Shown: positions 57,578 through 64,000 of the stretch, one piece after another
Layout: each line of letters opens with the position of its first letter
Position numbering within the stretch: the first letter of the stretch is position 1
Assembly (NCBI RefSeq): GCF_000471625.1
Contig: NZ_AUSW01000011.1
Span: 124,001 to 188,000 of the forward strand
Source: Psychrobacter aquaticus CMS 56
GTDB taxonomy: Bacteria > Pseudomonadota > Gammaproteobacteria > Pseudomonadales > Moraxellaceae
Reading direction: 5' to 3'
DNA length: 64,000 nt
The notes under the pieces: generated by a model
What the model was told of the DNA's origin: nothing
Databases searched by the model: none
The model's input: the letters and a program-made list of their open reading frames with translations, nothing else
Translations under genes and position numbers: made by a program

Positions 57578-57738
57578 TATAGTGAGTTCAGTATAAAAAC
57601 AAGTCAGCGGGACTGGAACGCTTATCTTTAAACGAGAAGTTTCGCAGCATCGAGCTGCGCAGGCACAGCAAGCCAGAAAAATTTATACCAGTTCAACGCT
57701 CGAATATAATGGATTTGTTTTATTTAGAATCAACTATA
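57578..57738 (+). repeat. palindromic intergenic repeat, copy R7
   Basis: A 161-bp copy after the CDF gene. It contains AGGCACAGCAAGCCAGAAAA followed by ATTTATACCAGTTC, and ends AGAATCAACTATAT. It is the inverted counterpart of R6. The remaining gap to 57926 shows nothing else. Confidence 0.85.
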
Positions 57739-57926
57739 TTAGAGCTGGCACGATATTTATCATTTTTATCATCGTCCTAAGCCTTCAAAAAACGAAATTT
57801 AAAAGCGTTTATGTGGTTATAATAACGACTGGTTAATGATAGTAATTGGCCCATCCGAACGTCGTTTGACTTTGAGCCCCATACTAATTAGTATTTTTTT
57901 TATTTACCAATTGATGACCGTCCATT

Positions 57927-58631
57927 ATGTCTAAACGCTCAGCGCCTTTTGTCGCCCCAGATCATATTGAAGACCCCACATCAAAAGATGGCAAAAAACA
58001 CGCCAAGGTTTTGCTATCAACGCTGCAAGAAGACATTGCGAGCTTTCGAGATACGCAGTTTCCGCCTGATGTTTTGCGTCAAATTCGTGACATGCCTATT
58101 TATGAAGGTAACTTAGCTGAGGTGCAGGCTTATCAGCAGCGCTGGCAACCGTTACTGGCGCGCGCAATGGACTTTTACCCCGCTGCTGATCTACCACCCG
58201 ACTATCTGTCGTTACCAGCCAGCCTCGAGATACCGCAGTTCATCTATCACGTTCAACGCTTGCATTTGACCAAGACTCGCGCCAAAGAATCCAAAAGCTT
58301 TGGCTCAGTAGGCGCGCTCACTGACAAGTGTGGTGATTATACAGCTGATGAAATTGCCCGTATGTCAGCCGTGTTTGATAGTGATGAGGAAGCGCGTTTG
58401 GTGGCACATCGTGAGTTTATCGATTTGCGGGCTTATGTGTTTTGCCGTGACAATAAAGGCGAGATGTTGGAACCTGAGCGGGTACGCTTTTATCGCACTG
58501 GCCTTATCGTTCATGCGTTGCCTGACTTTAAAATCGTAGACAGTCGGCAGACGCCGCGCAAACGCCGTAACGATGCCTATAGCAACTCACTGGCAGACAA
58601 TGGCATCTGGAAAATTTACCGCAAAAAATAA
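57927..58631 (+). CDS. soluble protein of unknown function
   Basis: A 234-residue basic protein without signal peptide or membrane segment. Notable stretches are an N-terminal helical region (KVLLSTLQEDIASFRDTQFPPDVLRQIRDM) and a C-terminal basic tail (SRQTPRKRRNDAYSNSLADNGIWKIYRKK). No domain recognised. It lies 106 bp upstream of the Kef-type antiporter in the same direction; whether they act together is unknown. Confidence 0.65.
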   Translation: MSKRSAPFVAPDHIEDPTSKDGKKHAKVLLSTLQEDIASFRDTQFPPDVLRQIRDMPIYEGNLAEVQAYQQRWQPLLARAMDFYPAADLPPDYLSLPASLEIPQFIYHVQRLHLTKTRAKESKSFGSVGALTDKCGDYTADEIARMSAVFDSDEEARLVAHREFIDLRAYVFCRDNKGEMLEPERVRFYRTGLIVHALPDFKIVDSRQTPRKRRNDAYSNSLADNGIWKIYRKK

Positions 58632-58737
58632 CTGACATCAACGCTATATTATTTTTGCCATAATTATATTTACCATAATCATTTTTACTATAGTCGCTTT
58701 ATATTGCTCATTTTATTGCCACCTTTAAGGATACAAG

Positions 58738-60630
58738 ATGTTCGCTGCCGCCGCCGGCTCACCAAACTTAATGTTACAAGCTACGATTTTCTTGGGCGCA
58801 GCGTTGCTCTTTGTACCCCTTGGCAAGCGTTTTGGTATTGCGACCGTATTGGGCTACCTCATCACAGGGCTGATACTGGGCCCAAGTGCTTTAGATGTCG
58901 CGGGCGATGCTGAGAGCTTATTGCATTTTTCTGAGTTTGGCGTGGTCATGCTGCTGTTCATCATTGGGCTTGAGCTGCAGCCTTCGAGATTGTGGGCGCT
59001 ACGCCGTTCGATATTTGTGCTGGGTGGTCTGCAAGTCGGTTTGACTGGCACGCTATTGATGGGGATTTTGCATCAGTTCTTTGGCTTACAACTGGATACT
59101 GCTTTTATCGTCGGCTTTGGCCTTGCACTCTCATCCACAGCTTTTGTATTACAAATACTGACTGAAAAACAGCAGCTTTCGAGCACTCATGGGCGTGAAG
59201 CCTTCACGATATTACTGTTCCAAGATATTGCTGTCATTCCTTTGCTCGCTGTCATTCCCTTTTTGTCAGGCGTGCGTGAACAAACCTATGATTTGATTTA
59301 TTTTGGCAAAGTTTTTGCCGTTTTTGCCGGACTTATTTTTGCCAGTCGCTATATTATTCGACCATTTTTTAAATTTGTGGCCTCAAGTGGCGCCTCAGAA
59401 CTACTGACAGCGGTCGCTTTATTTATCGTTATGGGTGTGTCTATTCTGATGGGGCAAATTGGTCTATCAATGGCATTAGGGGCATTTTTGACCGGCGTCT
59501 TGCTGGCGGATTCTGAATATCGCCATGAATTAGAAGCCAGTATCGAGCCTTTCAAAGGATTATTACTCGGGCTATTCTTTATGTCGGTCGGTATGCTCAC
59601 TGACGTCAAGCTCATTTTGTCAGAGCCTGTCTTTATTATTGGCTGTGCGCTGGCCTTGATGCTTATTAAGTTTGGCGTTATTGCAGCGATTGCAAAAATA
59701 TTGGGCAATCGCTGGCCGACCAGTATTAGGCTGGGCGTCACATTAGCGCAAGGCGGTGAGTTCGCTTTCGTCTTATTCAGTGTCGCATCAGCTCAGAACG
59801 TGTTAGGACCTGAGCTGGCAAACACGCTCAACCTTATTGTAACCATCTCTATGGCGCTCACGCCACTGGCGTTTTTATTGTTAGAAAAAGTGGGCGAGCC
59901 TTTATTTGCCAAAAGCAAACCAAGCCGCGAGTACGATGCCATTCCAGACCACGAGCATCAGGTGATTATTGCCGGTTTTGGGCGCGTCGGCCAGATTATC
60001 GGTCGCGTGCTACGTATGCATAATATCGAATTTACAGCCATTGAGCGTTCGGCAAATCGTGTCGATTTCGTTCGTAAATTTGGTAACCAAGTTTATTATG
60101 GCGATCCAAAAAATCCCGAGATATTACGTGCCGCTGGCATCAGTAAGGCCAAACTCTTTATTCTTGCCATTGATGATTTAGAGCGCTCTATCACGACGGC
60201 TCAATATTTGCGTAAAAATTATCCAGAGATGATCGTATTGGCGCGTGCTCGTGACCGCCAACATTATTACCGTCTACGTGAGGTTGGCGTACGCCATATT
60301 TGGCGTGAGACGTATTTATCGTCATTGGATATGTCGCGTGAATCGCTACAACTGCTCGGTATCTCGCCAGAAAAAGCACGCGAAACCGTACAAACATTCC
60401 GTGACTATGATGATGATTTGATTGAACGTCAACAAGCTATCTATGACGATGAAGCCAGCATGATTGAATCAGCGCAATCGGCGATGGCAGAGCTTGAGAG
60501 TTTGTTTGATGAAGATATCGGTAAATCCCGCAAAATGGATTTGAGCGATTTTTATGATGCTCTAAAAAGCCAAGCGACACCCGTTGATGATAAAGACAAT
60601 GTTAGCACTGATCCTAAAAATTCACCGTAG
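58738..60630 (+). CDS. Kef-type monovalent cation:proton antiporter (CPA2) with TrkA-N domain
   Basis: A 630-residue protein. The N-terminal 390 residues form a 12-helix Na+/H+ exchanger-like membrane domain with the KefB/KefC-type LFQDIAVIPLLAVIPFL motif and GLFFMSVGMLTDVKLIL. A soluble TrkA-N (RCK) domain with a nucleotide-binding GFGRVGQIIGRVL follows at about residue 408. The C-terminal 80 residues are acidic (DDEASMIESAQSAMAELESLFDED). Closest known function is glutathione-gated K+ efflux; gating ligand and partner are not established here. The accessory protein KefF/KefG is not adjacent. Confidence 0.93.
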   Translation: MFAAAAGSPNLMLQATIFLGAALLFVPLGKRFGIATVLGYLITGLILGPSALDVAGDAESLLHFSEFGVVMLLFIIGLELQPSRLWALRRSIFVLGGLQVGLTGTLLMGILHQFFGLQLDTAFIVGFGLALSSTAFVLQILTEKQQLSSTHGREAFTILLFQDIAVIPLLAVIPFLSGVREQTYDLIYFGKVFAVFAGLIFASRYIIRPFFKFVASSGASELLTAVALFIVMGVSILMGQIGLSMALGAFLTGVLLADSEYRHELEASIEPFKGLLLGLFFMSVGMLTDVKLILSEPVFIIGCALALMLIKFGVIAAIAKILGNRWPTSIRLGVTLAQGGEFAFVLFSVASAQNVLGPELANTLNLIVTISMALTPLAFLLLEKVGEPLFAKSKPSREYDAIPDHEHQVIIAGFGRVGQIIGRVLRMHNIEFTAIERSANRVDFVRKFGNQVYYGDPKNPEILRAAGISKAKLFILAIDDLERSITTAQYLRKNYPEMIVLARARDRQHYYRLREVGVRHIWRETYLSSLDMSRESLQLLGISPEKARETVQTFRDYDDDLIERQQAIYDDEASMIESAQSAMAELESLFDEDIGKSRKMDLSDFYDALKSQATPVDDKDNVSTDPKNSP

Positions 60631-60633
60631 TGG

Positions 60634-61563
60634 CTAATCTTCATTACAGCTCTCTGGTGCGAGCTTTTCATTCAGTGAACTCGTGCATGACCAATTGTCG
60701 CTATCTAACAGATGATAAAAGACCAGTGTCTGATCATTTAGGTAGCGAATAGGGAACTTGACGTTCTGAATGGTAGCAATGACAGCACAGTCCGTCTCTG
60801 CGACTCCAGCAGCCTTATTATCAATCTCAATACGCACCTGCTCAGTTTGAGTATTAGACGATAAGTTGGTCGGACATTGACCAGTTTGCTGATAAATTAA
60901 TGCGACACGATTTTGGGTTGTTTTGGCAATATCATAAGCATCAAACAACACTTCATTGGCTTTTGGCTTGGCAATGATGGGTAAAAACTGTACCTTAATC
61001 ACCATTAGAGCAAAAGCAAAAAAACCAAACCCTAGTGCCAAACCAAACAAGCTTACCCCGCCCTCTCGGCGCAAGTGTGCCTTTTGCTCATTTTCATCTC
61101 GCGGATAATCATTGATAACGTCTGCAATTTCCCGCCGTGCCATCCGATAATAATAAGCGTCTGTCCAGCGTGCCACCATAAATGACCAAAACAACCAAAT
61201 AAGTGCGGCAATACCTATTCGCGTGGCCATCTGATACGCATCAGGCACATAAGACATCGCTAAAAATTCAAATACAACCAACACGATAGCGACATTTAAC
61301 TGAATAAATGACCACCCTGCGACACTATATACAATCGCATCCATGTAGCGCTTACGATATATCAGCCACGGAAAGGTGATAAAAAAAGCTGCCCAATGCC
61401 ATTTTGGCGATAGATAGCCTTGCTCATCGAATTGCTCAAAGCGTTTCAGATAATGGCGCTGGCTACGATGACCGACAAACCACTCATCTAGCTGTTTGCG
61501 TTTGGCAGGTGTCAGTTGTTCTTGATAAAACGGTGGTGGCGAGTCCGTCTCAATGAATAGCAT
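60634..61563 (-). CDS. DUF2628 membrane protein
   Basis: A 309-residue protein with a DUF2628-type N-terminal part: FDEQGYLSPKWHWAAFFITFPWLIYRKRYMDAI, then three to four membrane helices. A further helix (FGLALGFGFFAFALMVIK) leads into a periplasmic C-terminal domain of about 110 residues with several cysteines. Function unknown. It is convergent with the Kef-type gene, three bases apart. Confidence 0.83.
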   Translation of the reverse strand: MLFIETDSPPPFYQEQLTPAKRKQLDEWFVGHRSQRHYLKRFEQFDEQGYLSPKWHWAAFFITFPWLIYRKRYMDAIVYSVAGWSFIQLNVAIVLVVFEFLAMSYVPDAYQMATRIGIAALIWLFWSFMVARWTDAYYYRMARREIADVINDYPRDENEQKAHLRREGGVSLFGLALGFGFFAFALMVIKVQFLPIIAKPKANEVLFDAYDIAKTTQNRVALIYQQTGQCPTNLSSNTQTEQVRIEIDNKAAGVAETDCAVIATIQNVKFPIRYLNDQTLVFYHLLDSDNWSCTSSLNEKLAPESCNED

Positions 61564-61653
61564 GGCTGTACGCTCATTTGATTATTAGAAAGATACTCTA
61601 TCAATTCTGATTACATGATAACGCCAAAACCCCTGTATCGCATAGAAAAACAA

Positions 61654-61794
61654 TATAGTCAGGTCAATATAAAAAAGTCATCTAGGCTGGGATAAATTTT
61701 TCTTGCTGGCTGTGCCTAGGCCGACAGAGGCTACAAAAAATTTATCCAGTCTCGCATTATATGTCGTATGTCCATTTTATCTGTATCGACTATA
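61654..61794 (-). repeat. palindromic intergenic repeat, copy R8
   Basis: A 141-bp copy between the DUF2628 gene and trmB. Ends are TATAGTCAGGTCAATATAAAA and CTGTATCGACTATA. The core is TTCTTGCTGGCTGTGCC on the plus strand, so the GGCACAGC motif is on the minus strand. It carries the CCAGTCTCGC marker shared with R1 and R5. Confidence 0.85.
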
Positions 61795-61899
61795 GCTGGC
61801 AGCAGCACATCCACTAAAATAGGATTGGACATTCACAGTTGTATAGATTTGACTTATAATGAGCCAACCTCACCCACCTAATTAAGCCTTATTAATCTT

Positions 61900-62736
61900 A
61901 TGAGTCAACATTCTGATATCAATGATAATGCCAACAGTACTATTACTGATGAGCAACACCTTACTCACACCAACGAATCTATCGACATTGATACCAACAC
62001 CAACCATGAAATAGAGCCTGGTGCTGACAAACACCTACGTATCGTCAATACGTTCATGAAGCGGCGTACGCACATGAATAAAAATGCCGAACTGGCACTG
62101 ACGGATCCAGAATTTGCTGAGTACCTAGTAAATAATAGCTTCGGTGATGGCAACCTAGACGGCATCGATAACTTGCGCTCGCTCTTCACTGGTGGCCCTA
62201 ATGGTGCTGATGCTCCACTTACCTTAGAGATTGGTTTTGGTTTGGGCGATTCATTCATTGAGATGGCAGCGGCCGAGCCGACGCGTAATTTCGTTGGTGT
62301 TGAAGTGCATGAGCCAGGTATTGGTAAATGCGCTTACATGGCAGGTACGCAAAACCTAACCAATGTCAAAATCATCAACGGTGACGCCATTCAATTGCTC
62401 AAGCAGTTACCAGAAAACCACATCGATCGTATTCAACTTTATTTCCCTGACCCGTGGCAGAAAAAACGTCACTACAAGCGTCGTTTTGTCAGTCCTGAGC
62501 GTATGACCATCGTGACTCGCAGCTTAAAACAAGGCGGCTGGTTTCATACTGCAACTGATTGGGAGCATTATGCGTTTTGGATGGTTGAAGTATTAGATGG
62601 TTTTTCTGGATTAACCAATCAAGCTGGCGCGGGTAAATTTACTGACCGTCCTGACTTTCGTCCAATGACCAAATTTGAGCGTCGTGGTCTAGAGCGTGGC
62701 CATGGCGTATGGGATTTAATCTATATTAAAGACTAA
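61900..62736 (+). CDS. trmB: tRNA (guanine-N7)-methyltransferase TrmB
   Basis: TrmB makes m7G46 in tRNA. The 278-residue protein has the SAM-binding [15 protein letters not shown], and the catalytic [24 protein letters not shown] stretch, plus [13 protein letters not shown]. The N-terminal 60 residues are an Asn/Thr/Asp-rich extension not present in E. coli (239 residues). A terminator follows. Confidence 0.95.
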   Translation: MSQHSDINDNANSTITDEQHLTHTNESIDIDTNTNHEIEPGADKHLRIVNTFMKRRTHMNKNAELALTDPEFAEYLVNNSFGDGNLDGIDNLRSLFTGGPNGADAPLTLEIGFGLGDSFIEMAAAEPTRNFVGVEVHEPGIGKCAYMAGTQNLTNVKIINGDAIQLLKQLPENHIDRIQLYFPDPWQKKRHYKRRFVSPERMTIVTRSLKQGGWFHTATDWEHYAFWMVEVLDGFSGLTNQAGAGKFTDRPDFRPMTKFERRGLERGHGVWDLIYIKD

Positions 62737-62769
62737 CGCTGATAGTAAAATTTTGATAATCTTATAGGC

Positions 62770-62799
62770 AGCGGCTAAACTATTTAGCCGCTTTTTTTG
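62770..62799 (+). terminator. Rho-independent terminator of trmB
   Basis: The perfect stem GCGGCTAAA / TTTAGCCGC with a CTA loop is followed by seven T. Confidence 0.92.
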
Positions 62800-63062
62800 T
62801 GCTTGCAAATTGATCATTTATTGTTTTCTAGAAAAATATCGATGTATCTGGCTGCTCTAACCCTTCATTTATCAGCCTTCTGTATTTTTAATCAAAAAAA
62901 TTCATAAAACTGTAACATGTGAAACATAGGCTATAGTTATTGATTTTTTGACGAAAATGCAATTTTATAATACCAAAAAAGGAATTGTGCATGCACGCTT
63001 CAATAGTCATTGTCTGCGCAAACATTGGTGCTATAAGGGCTCTATGAGTTCTCCCCATAAGC

Positions 63063-63083
63063 TGTGGATAACCCTGTGTATAA
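63063..63083 (-). promoter_or_regulatory. pair of DnaA-box-like 9-mers
   Basis: TGTGGATAA (63063-63071) and TGTGTATAA (63075-63083) are reverse complements of TTATCCACA and TTATACACA, both fitting the TTATNCACA DnaA box. They are spaced by three bases in the same direction. A third, weaker site (TGTGGACAA) lies at 63283-63291. All are in the AT-rich, gene-free 62800-63775 region. Binding is inferred. Confidence 0.45.
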
Positions 63084-63382
63084 GTCGATACTTGACAGAC
63101 ATTCACCTAGGTAACATAAAGGACAAGGTAAAATCGTTCATTTTTTATACAATTTAAAAAGCATTTAAAATCAATACTTTAATTAGTCAATCTAACCATA
63201 GAAAATTATTTTCAATATTTTCTAAAAATATTTTTCTTCTCAAGCATGTTTCACAGCAGAAAAATATTAACCCTGTATTTGTTGTGGACAACTTATAAAC
63301 CTATTGACAACTCGCATTCATTTCCTGTCCAAAATCACCATTTTATTTTTAATCGTTTAGACAAATAGCCTTCTTCATAGCA

Positions 63383-63401
63383 TGCGACAACTAATGTCGC
63401 T
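63383..63401. promoter_or_regulatory. palindromic candidate operator upstream of recA
   Basis: The dyad TGCGACA-N5-TGTCGCT is the same motif, with the same spacing, as that upstream of ssb (588-606). It lies about 40 bp upstream of a TATAAT at 63441. It is the best candidate for a damage-response operator here; the role is inferred. Confidence 0.5.
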
Positions 63402-63440
63402 TAGCATAGTCCAAGCCACTATATGACCCTTGGATTTTGC

Positions 63441-63446
63441 TATAAT
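63441..63446 (+). promoter_or_regulatory. possible -10 element of recA
   Basis: TATAAT preceded by TGC, 330 bp upstream of recA. No good -35 at 17 bp (ACTATA). The long leader between this and the ATG contains no obvious ORF. Confidence 0.35.
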
Positions 63447-63775
63447 TGCCTTATCTAATCAGAAGCGCTACAGAGAATTCATTAAAAACCAATGAACATA
63501 GTATGCGTTAAAAATCCCTATAACCATTACTGGTTGTGAACTTATTTTTACTTTTATGATGATTTAATTTTACTGTATAGTAGAGCAATATATTAAGTAT
63601 TGCTGACTACGTCATTGATATAACAACCTATTCATCTCAGTTAAACACTGGCCGTCTCTTACCATTTAAATAATAGTCGGCTGCATTGAGCATTTAATTT
63701 TCATAGTACGAATATTTTATTTATAGCGTCAAAATTGATAGCGCCAAACTCATTATTGCAAACAAGGAATCCAGT

Positions 63776-64000
63776 ATGGACGACAATAAAGCCAAAGCCC
63801 TCAAAGCCGCATTAGGTCAAATCGAAAAGCAGTTTGGTAAAAATACCATTATGCACTTAGGCGACGACTCTGCCATTCTTGATGTTGATGTGGTATCAAC
63901 AGGCTCATTAGGTCTGGATATTGCTCTTGGCATTGGTGGCCTACCAAAAGGCCGTATCGTTGAGATCTATGGCCCTGAAAGCTCTGGTAAAACCACTATG
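63776..64000 (+). CDS. recA: recombinase RecA (partial, N-terminus)
   Basis: RecA drives homologous recombination and, in SOS-type responses, co-protease activity. The first 75 residues are present: [58 protein letters not shown], and the Walker [11 protein letters not shown] at the window edge. AAGGAA lies 7 bases upstream of the ATG. The coding sequence continues beyond the window. Preceded by about 1 kb of gene-free DNA with the palindrome and DnaA-like boxes. Confidence 0.98.
   Translation, partial: MDDNKAKALKAALGQIEKQFGKNTIMHLGDDSAILDVDVVSTGSLGLDIALGIGGLPKGRIVEIYGPESSGKTTM

Noticed and set aside
63540..63640. A LexA-like site near recA (ACTGTATAGTAGAG stretch)
   Set aside because: It lacks the CTGT-N8-ACAG symmetry. 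The palindrome at 63383-63401 is far better supported because ssb has the same one.
62800..63775. Chromosomal replication origin
   Set aside because: Only two consensus boxes and one weak box, no dnaA/dnaN/rpmH context, and recA is not a usual oriC neighbour. Kept only as a DnaA-box observation.

Overview
The window reads as an ordinary chromosomal segment of a Gammaproteobacterium of the family Moraxellaceae, most likely Psychrobacter. This is inferred from the overall protein resemblance, the moderately low G+C, a SpoT that keeps its hydrolase but has a degraded synthetase domain, and the neighbourhoods ssb / MFS / uvrA, ffh / CcsA-like protein, gmk / rpoZ / spoT / ridA and rpmB-rpmG. No genome comparison was run, so the genus is an inference. 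I see no prophage, integrase, transposase, CRISPR array, rRNA or tRNA.

Layout. 0-6.3 kb: ssb (cut by the window start), a lipoprotein, a YajR-type exporter and the divergent uvrA. 6.4-9.1 kb: a visibly AT-richer accessory patch with three unrecognised small soluble proteins around a LysE-type exporter. 9.1-14.3 kb: lipoproteins, a 60-bp relic of a uvrA-like gene, DUF503, a two-gene YjjP/YjjB exporter and a GNAT enzyme. 14.5-26.5 kb: a Rieske-flavoprotein reductase, truD, a diguanylate cyclase, the PHP nuclease / yciB / yciI / mnmC group and yjbQ. 26.6-33 kb, mostly minus strand: DUF4112, ubiA, rsmJ, uppP, tsaB, ffh. 33-46.5 kb: CcsA-like protein, purU, a Big-1 lipoprotein, rpmB-rpmG, rpe, fghA, a membrane-bound C13 (caspase-like) peptidase and htpG. 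46.8-49 kb: thioesterase and ispH. 49.3-56.1 kb, plus strand: gmk, rpoZ, spoT, ridA, priA. 56.3-62.7 kb: CDF metal exporter, an unknown, a Kef-type antiporter, a DUF2628 protein and trmB. 62.7-64 kb: about 1 kb without a gene, then the start of recA.

Two things stand out beyond the genes. First, the same 19-bp dyad, TGCGACA-N5-TGTCGC(A/T), lies upstream of both ssb and recA and I saw it nowhere else; it is a good candidate operator for a DNA-damage regulon that does not use the classical LexA box. Second, the intergenic spaces carry a family of about 110-160-bp palindromic, MITE-like repeats (nine copies plus one half copy). They have TATAGT-type termini and a conserved inner motif near GGCACAGCAAGC, fall into at least three subfamilies, and include an inverted, nearly identical pair bracketing priA and the metal exporter. 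Further points are the degenerate SpoT synthetase, a terminator hairpin inside the gmk leader, a hairpin just ahead of the rpmB ribosome binding site, DnaA-box-like sites upstream of recA, and several gene relics.

Most genes are housekeeping: DNA repair and replication restart (ssb, uvrA, priA, recA), tRNA and rRNA modification (truD, mnmC, tsaB, trmB, rsmJ), protein export and folding (ffh, htpG), envelope and isoprenoid metabolism (uppP, ispH, ubiA) and stress signalling (spoT, GGDEF protein).
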